A stretch of 36,386 nucleotides of DNA from NCBI GenBank assembly GCA_003554005.1, contig PWEU01000418.1, positions 1 through 36,386 of the forward strand, in the 5' to 3' direction. Of this stretch, positions 1 to 9,236 are shown one piece after another. This DNA comes from Nitriliruptoraceae bacterium. Lineage in GTDB: Bacteria > Actinomycetota > Nitriliruptoria > Nitriliruptorales > Nitriliruptoraceae. Under the pieces are notes generated by a model that was given only the letters and a program-made list of their open reading frames with translations, was not told the DNA's origin and ran no database searches. Made by a program: the position numbers and the translations under genes. Each line of letters starts with the position of its first letter. Positions within the stretch are counted from its first letter, which is position 1.

Positions 1-568
1 CCACGAGGTGGTCGCCGAAGGTGTCCTCGATGCCGGAGAACTCGCGGTGCACCTGCCGGATGGACGGTGGCACCTCGCCCGAGCGGTTGGAGGGCGGTGG
101 GTCGGCGGCCTTGGCCTTGTCGAGCAGGCCGAGGGCCTCGTCGGTGGTCAGGGGCCCGTACATCTCGTAGTTGACCTGCACGACCGGTGCCGCATCGCAG
201 ATGCCGAGACACTCGGCGTGCTCGACCATCACCCCGGCACCGTCACGGTCGATGTGCCCACCGCAGCGGTCGACGTACGCCTCGTAGATCTCCCGACCGC
301 CCTGCATCGCGCAGGTCGGGTTGGTGCAGACGCTGAGCAGGTAGTCACCGAAGGGCTCGCGCTTGTACATCGTGTAGAAGGTGGCGAAGGCACCGACCTC
401 GGCCTTGGTCAGCTGCAGCAGCTCCGCGCACATGGCGATGCCGTCCTCGCTGACGTAGCCCTCCTCCCCCTGGGCGAGGGGGAGCAGGGGCAGCAGCGCG
501 GAGCGGGCGACGGGGTACCGCGCGATGAGGTGTCGGGCCTCCTCGCGGGTCGCGTCCGAGATCGGCAT
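1..568 (-). CDS. nuoE: NADH-quinone oxidoreductase subunit E (partial, runs off left edge)
   Basis: Manual reverse-strand translation: MPISDATREEARHLIARYPVARSALLPLLPLAQGEEGYVSEDGIAMCAELLQLTKAEVGAFATFYTMYKREPFGDYLLSVCTNPTCAMQGG...HAECLGICDAAPVVQVNYEMYGPLT; 2Fe-2S cysteine pattern; upstream of nuoD in transcription order context. Not in ORF track because it is open at the edge. Confidence 0.93.
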   Translation of the reverse strand, partial: MPISDATREEARHLIARYPVARSALLPLLPLAQGEEGYVSEDGIAMCAELLQLTKAEVGAFATFYTMYKREPFGDYLLSVCTNPTCAMQGGREIYEAYVDRCGGHIDRDGAGVMVEHAECLGICDAAPVVQVNYEMYGPLTTDEALGLLDKAKAADPPPSNRSGEVPPSIRQVHREFSGIEDTFGDHLV

Positions 569-632
569 CGGTGCGGGGCTCCTCGGGGGTCGGAACGGGG
601 CTGGTGCGGGCGTGGTCGCGCAGGACCCGGGG

Positions 633-1943
633 TCAGCGGTCGACGCCACCCATGACCGGGTCGAGTGAGGCCACGACCACGACCACGTCGGCGACCATCT
701 GGCCGCGCGCCATGACATCCGCCGCCTGCAGGTTGACGAAGCTGGGCTCACGCACGTGGACGCGGTATGGCTTGTTGGTGCCCGTGGAGGTGATCGCGTA
801 CCCGAGCTCGCCGCGGGGGGACTCCACGGGCACGTAGACCTGACCGGCCGGGACGGTGAAGCCCTGGGTCGTCAGCTTGAAGTGGTTGATCAACGCCTCC
901 ATCGACTCGCCCATGATGTGGCGGATGTACTCGGGATCGTTGCCGATCCCATCCACCCCGAGGGACTGCTGCGAGGGCCAGGCGATGTGCTTGTCGGCCA
1001 CCATGACCGGTCCGCCGGGGAGGCGATCGAGGGCCTGACGGATGATGCGCATGGACTGGCGCATCTCCTCGATGCGGAGCAGGAACCGCGCGTAGCAGTC
1101 GGCCGCAGTCTCGGTGGGGACGTCGAACTCGTACTGCTCGTAGCCGGAGTAGGGCTGGGCCTTGCGGAGGTCGAAGGGGACCCCGGCGGCCCGCAGCAGC
1201 GGCCCGGTGATGCCGTAGCTGGCGGCGGTCTCGGCATCCAGCGGGCCGATGCCGCGGAGCCGGTCGTTCCAGATCGGGTTGCGCTTGAGCAGGTCCTCGT
1301 ACTCGGCGATCTTGCGGGGCAGCAGCTCCAGCAGTGCCTCGCACCGTTCGACGAAGTCCTCGGTCACGTCCTGGGCCAGCCCACCGGGACGGATGTAGGC
1401 GTGGTTCATGCGCAGGCCCGACTGGGACTCGAAGAGGTCCAGCACGTGCTCCCGCTCCCGGAAGCCGAACACCATCATCGTGGTCGAGCCGAGCTCCATC
1501 CCACCGGTCGCCAGCCACACCAGATGCGAGGCGATGCGGTTGAACTCCATGAGGATGACCCGCACGGCCTGCGCCCGCTCGGGCACCTCGATGCCGAGCA
1601 GCTTCTCGACGCCGAGGCAGAAGGCGGTCTCGTTGAACAGCGGCGCCAGGTAGTCCATACGGGTGAAGAACGTCGTGCCCTGGACCCAGGTCCGCACCTC
1701 GGCGTTCTTCTCGATCCCGGTGTGCAGGTAGCCGACGATCGGGGTGAGCTTGGTGACGGTCTCCCCGTCGAGGTCGAGCACCAGGCGGAGCACGCCGTGG
1801 GTCGAGGGGTGCTGCGGGCCCATGTTGATGGTGATCGTGTCGTCCTCGACGGCGTCGACGACGGACTCCCAGTCGGCGCCCTCGACGAACAGCTCCAGGG
1901 CGTCGTCGGAGAGGTTGGCTTCGGTCCCGGGGTCGATCGCCAT
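633..1943 (-). CDS. nuoD: NADH-quinone oxidoreductase subunit D
   Basis: ORF 436 aa; [33 protein letters not shown]-terminal [10 protein letters not shown]. Confidence 0.97.
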   Translation of the reverse strand: MAIDPGTEANLSDDALELFVEGADWESVVDAVEDDTITINMGPQHPSTHGVLRLVLDLDGETVTKLTPIVGYLHTGIEKNAEVRTWVQGTTFFTRMDYLAPLFNETAFCLGVEKLLGIEVPERAQAVRVILMEFNRIASHLVWLATGGMELGSTTMMVFGFREREHVLDLFESQSGLRMNHAYIRPGGLAQDVTEDFVERCEALLELLPRKIAEYEDLLKRNPIWNDRLRGIGPLDAETAASYGITGPLLRAAGVPFDLRKAQPYSGYEQYEFDVPTETAADCYARFLLRIEEMRQSMRIIRQALDRLPGGPVMVADKHIAWPSQQSLGVDGIGNDPEYIRHIMGESMEALINHFKLTTQGFTVPAGQVYVPVESPRGELGYAITSTGTNKPYRVHVREPSFVNLQAADVMARGQMVADVVVVVASLDPVMGGVDR

Positions 1944-2578
1944 CAGTCGATCACCTCGCGCAGGTCCCGCTCGTCGGGCGGCGGGATGAACTTGTCGTTC
2001 TTGTAGGGGATGTCGACGCCACCCAGCGGGTAGTCCTTGCGATGGGGGTGGCCGATCCAGTCGTCGGGCATCAGGATGCGCGTGAGATCGGGGTGCCCCT
2101 CGAACTCGACTCCGAAGAAGTCGTACACCTCGCGCTCGTGGAAGTCCGCCGTCGCGAACACCCCGGTCACGCTCGGTAACCGCGGCGCGTCGTCACCGGT
2201 GGCCACCGAGACGCGGAACCAGTGGTTGCGGGTGAGCGAGCGAAGGATGTAGAGGACCTCGATCATCCCCTGCTCCCGCGAGACCCGGTACTCCGGCCAA
2301 CCCGTGGTCGACGCCTGGCGTTCGATGACGTGGTCGCCGGCCGGCCAGTGCACACCGGAGAGGTCGCTGAGCAGCGCCGTGTCCAACTCCTCGTCGTCGC
2401 GGCAGAACGTGAGCAGCGCCACCAGCTGGTCGGGGACCGCGTGCAGGGTGAGCTCACCGTAGGCCTCGCTGGTCTCGACCTCGGGGAACCGGTGGGAGAT
2501 GCGGGCCGCGATCGCCTCCAGCGGCAGCGCGGTGCGGGTGAGACCGCGGGTGCGGGTCGGGACGGAGAACTCGGTCAC
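1943..2578 (-). CDS. nuoC: NADH-quinone oxidoreductase subunit C
   Basis: ORF 211 aa; [42 protein letters not shown] motif. Confidence 0.96.
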   Translation of the reverse strand: MTEFSVPTRTRGLTRTALPLEAIAARISHRFPEVETSEAYGELTLHAVPDQLVALLTFCRDDEELDTALLSDLSGVHWPAGDHVIERQASTTGWPEYRVSREQGMIEVLYILRSLTRNHWFRVSVATGDDAPRLPSVTGVFATADFHEREVYDFFGVEFEGHPDLTRILMPDDWIGHPHRKDYPLGGVDIPYKNDKFIPPPDERDLREVID

Positions 2579-3063
2579 GCTCGAGCTCCCTGCTCCGCGA
2601 AGGTCTCATGGCTGATCTTCTCGCGCAGCTTGAGGATGCCGTCGAGCAGCATCTCCGGACGGGGCGGGCACCCCGGCACGTACATGTCGACCGGGACGAC
2701 GTGGTCGACCCCCTGGACCAGGGCGTAGTTGTTGAACATGCCACCCGAGGTCGCGCAGACGCCCATCGAGAGCACCCACTTGGGGTCGGACATCTGGTCG
2801 TAGATGCGTCGCAGCACCGGCGCCATCTTGTTGGAGACGCGGCCGGCCACGATCATCAGGTCCGCCTGGCGGGGCGAGGCGCGGAACACCTCCATGCCGA
2901 AGCGAGCCATGTCGTGCCGGGGGCCCCCGGTGGTCATCATCTCGATGGCGCAGCAGGCCAACCCGAAGGTGGCCGGCCACAGCGAGGTCGAACGGCTGTA
3001 GTTGACGAACCGCTCGACGTTGGTGAGCAGGATGCCGTTGGGAAGCTTGCTCTCTAGTCCCAC
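2575..3063 (-). CDS. nuoB: NADH-quinone oxidoreductase subunit B
   Basis: ORF 162 aa; [49 protein letters not shown] (N2 cluster ligands). Confidence 0.97.
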   Translation of the reverse strand: MGLESKLPNGILLTNVERFVNYSRSTSLWPATFGLACCAIEMMTTGGPRHDMARFGMEVFRASPRQADLMIVAGRVSNKMAPVLRRIYDQMSDPKWVLSMGVCATSGGMFNNYALVQGVDHVVPVDMYVPGCPPRPEMLLDGILKLREKISHETFAEQGARA

Positions 3064-3413
3064 TCGAGACCTCCACGTCCGATCTCGTACACGAAAGCGA
3101 CCCCGAGGACGCCGATGAACAAGGCCATCTGGCCCAGCCCGAACCAGCCGAGCTCGCGGAAGACGACCGCCCAGGGGAAGAGGAACACGGCCTCGATGTC
3201 GAAGATCAGGAACAGCATCGCGACCATGTAGAACTTGACCGGGAAACGGGTGTGTCGCACGTCGGCGAGGGGGACGTTGCCCGACTCGTAGGCCGACAGC
3301 TTGGTCGGGTTGGGCACCCGTGGGCCGACCAGGCTGCTCACGACCAGGGAGCCGCCCGCGAACGCGACGGCCAGTCCGAACAGCAGCAGGACGGGCAGGT
3401 ACTCGCTCAGCAC
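3054..3413 (-). CDS. nuoA: NADH-quinone oxidoreductase subunit A
   Basis: Within ORF 3054..3509; GTG start at 3413 gives 119 aa [18 protein letters not shown]...[48 protein letters not shown]. Confidence 0.94.
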   Translation of the reverse strand: MLSEYLPVLLLFGLAVAFAGGSLVVSSLVGPRVPNPTKLSAYESGNVPLADVRHTRFPVKFYMVAMLFLIFDIEAVFLFPWAVVFRELGWFGLGQMALFIGVLGVAFVYEIGRGGLEWD

Positions 3414-3624
3414 GGGCCTCGGTCTCCCTCGCAGCCGGGCACCAGGCCAGGCGTTGGATCGGGCGCGTTCACGGTCGGTATCACGGTCCGGCGGTGCGGA
3501 GCGCGACACCTGAGCACCCGCGGCAACGCCTGCGCGACGCCGCCAACGGTAGGGGGGTGGTCAGCGGTGCCGCAACACACGGCAGGGCGGCGCACGGCCG
3601 TTCCGGAGCGGGTCGTCGGCAGCC

Positions 3625-4914
3625 TCATGCGGCGGGGGCCAGTCGCTGCAGCGTGTTGACGATCACGTCCTTGGTGTCCGCCGGCTGCTGATCGGTCAGG
3701 TGCGCCATCAGCTTCAGCACCAGCCGCATCAGGGGACGATAGGGCATCCCGTAGGTGGTGCACACGTGCATCACCGTCGGGTTGCCGACCAGTTCGGCGA
3801 ACACGCGCCCGAGGGTGTAGTACCCACCGATGCGCCGGCGGAGCTCCCGGTCGTAGCGCTCGAGGTCGCTGGTGCGCCGGGTGACCAGCGCCGCGTCCGC
3901 GACCTCGGCGGCCAGCTGGGCCGCCTCCATCGCGTAGCTGATCCCCTCACCGTTGAAGGGGTTGACCATCCCGCCCGAGTCGCCGACGAGGAGCACCCCC
4001 CGCTGGTGCAGCGGGGTGTGGTTGAAGCCCATGGGGATCGGGCCGGTCCGGATCGGGCCCTCCAGGGCGGAAGGCTCGGTACCCCAGCCGTCAGCGGCCA
4101 TCCCCGTCGCCCAGGACTCCAGGAGCCTGCGGTAGTTGACGGCCTGGTACTCCCGCGAGGTGGACAGCAGGCCGAGGCCGACGTTCATCGTGCCGTCGTC
4201 CAGGGGGAACACCCACCCGTAGCCCGACAGCAGGTTGCCGTCGGCGTCGGTGAGGTCGAGGTAGGAGCTGATCCACTCGTCGTCCGAGCGGGGGGAGCGG
4301 TAGTACCCCCGGGCCGCCACGGCCATGGGCCGCTCAGGACGTCGGTGGACCCCGAGGTGCTTGGCCATCGGTCCGCCGGCACCGTCAGCGGCGATCACCA
4401 CCGGCGCGAGCACCTGCCCCTCCCGCCCGTCACGGGTCTTCCAGGCGACCCCGGTGACCCGGGACTCGGCCGGGTCACGCCACAGGGGACGGGTGACGGC
4501 GTGGCCCTGCGCCAGGGCCGCGCCGCGCTGGACCGCAGTGCGGGCGATGGTCTCGTCGAACACCATCCGGGGGGAGCAGCCGCCCCAGTTCGGCCAGTCG
4601 TCGAGCTCTGGCCAGGGCAGCTCCATCGTGGTGTGGCCGCCGTTGATCCTCAAGCCCCGGTTGCGCTTGAAGCCGGGGGCACGGCCGTGGGCCTCGTCCT
4701 CGAGACCGAGGTCGAGCAGCTCGCGGATCACACGGGGGGTCAGGCCGTCCCCGCAGACCTTGTCACGGGGGAAGGTGTCCTTCTCAAGCACGATCACGTC
4801 CCGCCCGCGGGCGGCGAGGTGGGCTGCCGCGGCCGCGCCACCGGGGCCGGCGCCGACGACGACCACGTCCGCCCGTTCGGTGGGGCCGAGCTCGACGGTG
4901 TGAGCGATCGCCAT
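3625..4914 (-). CDS. Geranylgeranyl reductase family FAD-dependent oxidoreductase (MenJ-like)
   Basis: 429 aa; VVVVGAGPGGAAAAAHLAARGRDVIVLEKDTFPRDKVCGDGLTPR, GDSGGMVNPFNGEGISYAMEAAQLAA. Confidence 0.85.
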   Translation of the reverse strand: MAIAHTVELGPTERADVVVVGAGPGGAAAAAHLAARGRDVIVLEKDTFPRDKVCGDGLTPRVIRELLDLGLEDEAHGRAPGFKRNRGLRINGGHTTMELPWPELDDWPNWGGCSPRMVFDETIARTAVQRGAALAQGHAVTRPLWRDPAESRVTGVAWKTRDGREGQVLAPVVIAADGAGGPMAKHLGVHRRPERPMAVAARGYYRSPRSDDEWISSYLDLTDADGNLLSGYGWVFPLDDGTMNVGLGLLSTSREYQAVNYRRLLESWATGMAADGWGTEPSALEGPIRTGPIPMGFNHTPLHQRGVLLVGDSGGMVNPFNGEGISYAMEAAQLAAEVADAALVTRRTSDLERYDRELRRRIGGYYTLGRVFAELVGNPTVMHVCTTYGMPYRPLMRLVLKLMAHLTDQQPADTKDVIVNTLQRLAPAA

Positions 4915-5061
4915 CGGGACTCCTGCGGTGCGGTGCGTGAGCCGGACGGTCGGGCACGACGGTTGACGGGCGTTCAGGGGCTTCTTGCCGCCACTCTGGC
5001 TTCGGTGCGGGCCCCGGCCACGGTTGGTGCCGTGGCGCTGAGAGCGGCTGATGACGGCGGT

Positions 5062-5079
5062 TCGTGAAGCGGTTCACGA
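5062..5079. promoter_or_regulatory. Rex-operator-like palindrome TCGTGAA-GCGG-TTCACGA
   Basis: 7-bp perfect inverted arms separated by 4 bp; each arm differs by one symmetric base from the Rex consensus TTGTGAA-N4-TTCACAA; lies upstream of the flavoprotein gene (start 4914) that precedes nuoA-E; a rex gene is present in this window. Confidence 0.55.
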
Positions 5080-5163
5080 GTGTAGCGACGGGCCTCACCT
5101 GCGCAGGCTCGCCCCAGAGCCGTCGACGGCGGCGCCGGTCGGGCACCCTCCCGGCCCGGTCGC

Positions 5164-5946
5164 TCAGGCTCGGAACCCGCGGTGCACCGCCACGATGCCG
5201 AAAGCGAGGGCCTTGACCATCACCTCGCGGAACCCGGCGGTCGACAGCCAGCCGGCGATGCTGGCCCGGTCCGGCCAGGCCAGGATCGAATCGGCGAGGT
5301 AGCGGTAGGCCGGGGCCGAGGAGGACACCACCCGGGCGAGCTGCGGCAGCGCCCCGACCAGGTACCGGCGGTAGACGGTCCTGAACGCCGGGGAGGTCGG
5401 GTTCGCGAACTCGCAGACCACCACCCGGCCCCCGGGCCGGGTGACCCGCGCGAACTCGCGCAGGGCGAGCTGCGGGTCGGGCACGTTGCGCAGCCCGAAG
5501 GAGATCGTGACCGCATCGAAGCTCTCGTCGGGGAACGGCAGCGCCTGGGCGTCGCCGTTCCCCCAGGTGATGCGGTCGTGCCCGCGCCCGGCCCCCTCGG
5601 CGAGCATGTTGAAGGACAGGTCCAGCGCGACCACCTCGTCGGCGCCCTGCCGTAGGAGCTCCACGGCGACGTTGCCGGGGCCGGCGGCGACGTCGAGCAC
5701 GCAGGCGTCGGCCGGGCGAGCCGCCCCGGCGGTGACCCGCCGCCAGTGCGCGTCCTGGCCGAAAGACAACGCCGCGTTGGCGAGGTCGTAGCGCGGGGCG
5801 ACGCGATCGAACATCGCCTGCACCAGGGCAGCGTCCTTGCCCTCGCGTCCGGCAGCGGGGAGCGACCCGGCCACCGTGGCACCCGGCGACGGCGAGGTCG
5901 CGGTCCGGTGTCGCAGCACGGCGGTCTCCGGGTCGGGGCTCAACAT
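5164..5946 (-). CDS. menG: Demethylmenaquinone methyltransferase (UbiE/MenG family)
   Basis: 260 aa; VQAMFDRVAPRYDLANAALSFGQDAHWRR, VLDVAAGPGNVAVELL, ITISFGLRNVPDPQLALREFARVTRPGGRVVVCEF. The N-terminal start is uncertain; the true start may be downstream of 5946. Confidence 0.92.
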   Translation of the reverse strand: MLSPDPETAVLRHRTATSPSPGATVAGSLPAAGREGKDAALVQAMFDRVAPRYDLANAALSFGQDAHWRRVTAGAARPADACVLDVAAGPGNVAVELLRQGADEVVALDLSFNMLAEGAGRGHDRITWGNGDAQALPFPDESFDAVTISFGLRNVPDPQLALREFARVTRPGGRVVVCEFANPTSPAFRTVYRRYLVGALPQLARVVSSSAPAYRYLADSILAWPDRASIAGWLSTAGFREVMVKALAFGIVAVHRGFRA

Positions 5947-6024
5947 CGGCGCGCGACCTGCCGATGGTGTCAGGGATGGAGGTGGCGAGGCTACCGCCGC
6001 GAACCTGAGGAGCAGGAGCGCACC

Positions 6025-7269
6025 GTGTCACAAGTCCACTGCCTCGAATGTGGCATCCAGGTCGTCGTCGACCCGCGCGGCCAGTGCCCCGTCGGGCACA
6101 CCGTCGGCACCCCGGGTAACCGGATCGAGATGGCCATGGGCCACGAGACCGCTCACCCCGACGAACCCGAGCCCTGGGTGCACCGGATCGACCCGGCCGA
6201 TGTCGCCGGTGGGGCCCTCCAGCCGAGCGGGACCCGGACGGGACGCAGCGTCGCCAACGGTGTCGCCGAGGGGAACACGAACGGCACCGGCCCCGCCCGC
6301 GAGGCGCGACCGGTGCGGGCCCCGGGTCTTGCCGCCCAGGACGCCGAGGACGAACCCGCCGACGCCGAGTCGCTGCTGCGTGAGCTGCACTCCCTGGCCG
6401 CCCTCGACACCGCGTTGACCCACCGCAACGGCAACGGCGACGGCGACGGCGACGGCGACGCGCACCCTCGCCAGGGTCCACCGGCGATCCCGGCGACCCC
6501 ACCGCCGCCGCCGGCCGAGGCCGCCGCGCCCACCCCGCGACCGCCCCGGGGGGACCCGGAGGAGATCGCCGATGCCTTCGCCGAGCTGAGCGCCCTGGAC
6601 GTCCCCGCCAGCAGCACCAACGGCCACCGTGCCGCAGGCGCGGCCCCGATCCCACCGGCAGCCCCGGGCACCGCAGGTGCGGCGCCGGACGCGACAGGTG
6701 CGGCGCCGGACGCGACACCCCCCTCCCCACCCCGCGAGGCGTCCCCGGCCGACGGCGGCGCCGCTGCCGACGAGCTGGCCTCGTTGTTCGGCGACGGCGC
6801 ACTGTTCGGTCAGGACGACCCGCCCGAGCCCACCACCACCGACGCTGCAGCCGTCGACGGGACCCGATCACCGTCGCCGTCCGTGCCCGCAGCGTCCACC
6901 GAGGCAGCGGGCACCGGCGGGGCGACGCCGGCCGACGACGGCGACGCGGGGCTCGAGCTCGAGGCGATGTTCCAGGCGGCTGAACCACCACCGGCCGCAC
7001 CCCCGACGGCACGGTCGACACCGAGGTCGCCCTCCGAGGACCGACCCTCACCCGACCCCGCGGCAGCGACCGACGTCCCCCCGGCGGTGCCGCTGCGGCC
7101 ACGACGGGTCGTGTCACCGGCCGCGCGCCCCGACGATGACGAACACGCAGCCCAGCCGGTCCACGCCGCCGCAGGCTCGGCGCAGGTGCTGGACCTGGGC
7201 AGCTTCACGGCCAAAGGGGGTCCGGGCGCGGGTCGGAGCACGGGGCGACGTCGACGGTTCGGTCGCTGA
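6025..7269 (+). CDS. Zinc-ribbon N-terminus plus long Pro/Ala/Asp-rich low-complexity protein, unknown function
   Basis: GTG at 6025 in the frame of ORF 5746..7269, SD-like AGGAGCAGGAG just upstream; VSQVHCLECGIQVVVDPRGQCPVGHTVG (CxxC...CxxxH). Confidence 0.7.
   Translation: MSQVHCLECGIQVVVDPRGQCPVGHTVGTPGNRIEMAMGHETAHPDEPEPWVHRIDPADVAGGALQPSGTRTGRSVANGVAEGNTNGTGPAREARPVRAPGLAAQDAEDEPADAESLLRELHSLAALDTALTHRNGNGDGDGDGDAHPRQGPPAIPATPPPPPAEAAAPTPRPPRGDPEEIADAFAELSALDVPASSTNGHRAAGAAPIPPAAPGTAGAAPDATGAAPDATPPSPPREASPADGGAAADELASLFGDGALFGQDDPPEPTTTDAAAVDGTRSPSPSVPAASTEAAGTGGATPADDGDAGLELEAMFQAAEPPPAAPPTARSTPRSPSEDRPSPDPAAATDVPPAVPLRPRRVVSPAARPDDDEHAAQPVHAAAGSAQVLDLGSFTAKGGPGAGRSTGRRRRFGR
6424..6459 (+). 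repeat. Hexanucleotide repeat (GGCAAC/GGCGAC) encoding NGNGDGDGDGD
   Basis: Four GGCGAC copies at 6436-6459, preceded by CGCAAC GGCAAC. Confidence 0.85.
6676..6717 (+). repeat. 21-bp exact tandem duplication ggtgcggcgccggacgcgaca x2 encoding GAAPDAT x2
   Basis: Read directly from the sequence. Confidence 0.9.
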
Positions 7270-7386
7270 CCGGTCCTGTGCAGCAGGGCGCTCCCGGGAG
7301 CACGTTCCTGCTCTAGCCTTGGGCGGTGCGCGCAGCGTGCCGCCGTCCGGCGGCGTCCCCGACGCCGCGCTGCCACGAACCTGCCG

Positions 7387-7989
7387 GTGCAGGTCGTGAT
7401 CCCACCTTGGCCGGAGCCGATGAGCCCCCCTCCCCCCGACGAGCCCCTCCCTGCGGACGCCACGGCGACGCCGCCGGACGAGACGGCCCTCGACGCGCCC
7501 GATGCGGCCCTCGCCGCCGCAGCGGTCGAGGACGACGCCGCCGTCCACGACCTCGACGGCCTCCTCGCGGCCACCGGCGCGACCCGGGCGCTGCTGGAGG
7601 CCGTGGAACGCACGGGCCTCCTCGCGCCCCAACAGCACCCCGAGGACGGGAGCCCGCGCTACTCGGCGTCGGACGTCGCAGCGGTGCGGGCCGGGATGAC
7701 GCTGCTGGACGCGGGCCTGCCCCTCGGTGAGCTGCTCGACCTGGCCCGTCGGACCGACGCCGCGATCCAGCAGATCGCCGACCACGCCGTGGAGGCCTTC
7801 CTGCGCTTCGTGCGCGATCCGGTGCGCGGGACCGCGACCTCCGACGAGGAGGCGGCCGACCGTCTGATCACCGCCTACGACCGGATGCTGCCGGCGACCG
7901 AGCAGCTCGTGGCCCACCACCTGCGCCGCCGCCTGCTCACCCGTGCCGCCGAGCGGATCGCCGCCGAACTCGGCGGCGAGCACCCGTGA
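7387..7989 (+). CDS. MerR-like helix-turn-helix protein (start may be ATG 7420)
   Basis: 200 aa; ATGATRALLEAVERTGLLAPQQHPEDGSPRYSASDVAAVRAGMTLLDAGLPLGELLDLARR resembles the MerR DNA-binding head; stop overlaps the menF start. Confidence 0.6.
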   Translation: MQVVIPPWPEPMSPPPPDEPLPADATATPPDETALDAPDAALAAAAVEDDAAVHDLDGLLAATGATRALLEAVERTGLLAPQQHPEDGSPRYSASDVAAVRAGMTLLDAGLPLGELLDLARRTDAAIQQIADHAVEAFLRFVRDPVRGTATSDEEAADRLITAYDRMLPATEQLVAHHLRRRLLTRAAERIAAELGGEHP

Positions 7990-9227
7990 GCCTGCACGTC
8001 AGCTCGGTCGCCATCGAGGACGACCGCCCCCTGCTGGACCTGCTCCCCCACGTCCCGGATGCCCTGGCCTGGGTCCGTGACGGTGAGGGATTGGTCGCCT
8101 GGGGCGTGGCGGCGCGCATCGAGGCGGGGCGGGGTCCCGACCGCTTCCGGCGGGCGGGGCAGGCCCTGGGCTGGCTCGCCGACGACAGCGCGGTGGAGGA
8201 CGAGGTCGGCCTTCCCGGTTCGGGCCTGATCGGGATCGGGTCCTTCACCTTCGACGCCGACGCCGACGGCTCCGTGCTGGTGGTCCCGCGCGTGGTGATC
8301 GGTCGACGGGGTGGCACCACCTGGCGCACGGACCTGACCCCGCCGAGCGCCACGCCGGCACCACCGGTCGCCTCCTCCCCGCCCGTCACGACACCCACCC
8401 GACCGCGCTACGCCGGCTCGTCGCTGCCGGACGTGCACTGGCTGGAGGCCGTCGCACGCGCCATCGCGCGGATCGACGCCGGGGAAGCCGACAAGGTCGT
8501 GCTGGCCCGCGACCACGCCGTGTGGTCCCACGAGCCCTTCGATGCGATCGACCTGGCCCGGCGGCTGACGGGGCGCTTCCCGAGCTGCCACACCTTCGTG
8601 GTGGAGGGGCTGGTCGGGGCGACCCCCGAGCTGCTGCTGTCGCGGTCGGGCCGGTCGGTGACCTCCCGGGTCCTGGCCGGTACCACGGCCCGCAGCGCCG
8701 ACGAGGGGGAGGACGCGGCGCTGGGGGCCGCGCTGCTCGCCTCGGAGAAGGACCTGGTCGAGCACCGCTTCGCTGCCGACTCCGTCCGCGAGGTCCTCGC
8801 CCCCCAGTGCGCTGATCTCGCCGGGGAAGTAGGCCCACGGCTGCTGCGCCTGGACAACGTCCAGCACCTGGCGACCACCTTCCGCGGCCACCTCGACGAC
8901 CCTGACACCTCGGCGCTGGAGCTGGTGGGTGCGCTGCATCCGACCGCCGCGGTGGGAGGGACGCCGAGGCAGGCGGCGCTGGAGATGATCCGGGAGCTGG
9001 AGGGCATGTCCCGGGGGCGCTACGCCGCTCCGGTCGGGTGGACCGACGCCGCCGGGGACGGGGAGTGGGGCATCGCACTCAGGTGCGCGGAGCTGGCGGG
9101 AGCGCGGGCCCGGTTGTTCGCCGGGGTCGGGGTCGTCGCCGCGTCCCTGCCGGAGGCGGAGCTGGAGGAGACCCGGCTGAAGCTGCTGGCGATGCAGGCG
9201 GCCTTCGGCGCCGACCCGGTGCGCTGA
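7986..9227 (+). CDS. menF: Isochorismate synthase
   Basis: 413 aa; IARIDAGEADKVVLARDHAV, LAGTTARSADEGEDAALGAALLASEKDLVEHRF, LHPTAAVGGTPRQAAL, YAAPVGWTDAAGDGEWGIALRCAEL. Confidence 0.95.
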   Translation: MSLHVSSVAIEDDRPLLDLLPHVPDALAWVRDGEGLVAWGVAARIEAGRGPDRFRRAGQALGWLADDSAVEDEVGLPGSGLIGIGSFTFDADADGSVLVVPRVVIGRRGGTTWRTDLTPPSATPAPPVASSPPVTTPTRPRYAGSSLPDVHWLEAVARAIARIDAGEADKVVLARDHAVWSHEPFDAIDLARRLTGRFPSCHTFVVEGLVGATPELLLSRSGRSVTSRVLAGTTARSADEGEDAALGAALLASEKDLVEHRFAADSVREVLAPQCADLAGEVGPRLLRLDNVQHLATTFRGHLDDPDTSALELVGALHPTAAVGGTPRQAALEMIRELEGMSRGRYAAPVGWTDAAGDGEWGIALRCAELAGARARLFAGVGVVAASLPEAELEETRLKLLAMQAAFGADPVR

Positions 9228-9236
9228 CCGCGCCGG

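Noticed and set aside
3546-3575. Minus-strand promoter-like TTGCGG-N18-TACCGT upstream of nuoA
   Set aside because: Weak -35 match; such TAnnnT boxes are expected by chance in this composition, so not listed as a feature.
3700-5067. 455-aa plus-strand ORF antisense to the flavoprotein gene
   Set aside because: Mirror ORF caused by GC-rich third positions; no recognisable domain.
4784-7117. 777-aa minus-strand ORF
   Set aside because: Arg/Pro/Gly-rich wrong-frame translation overlapping menG and the zinc-ribbon gene; typical high-GC spurious ORF.
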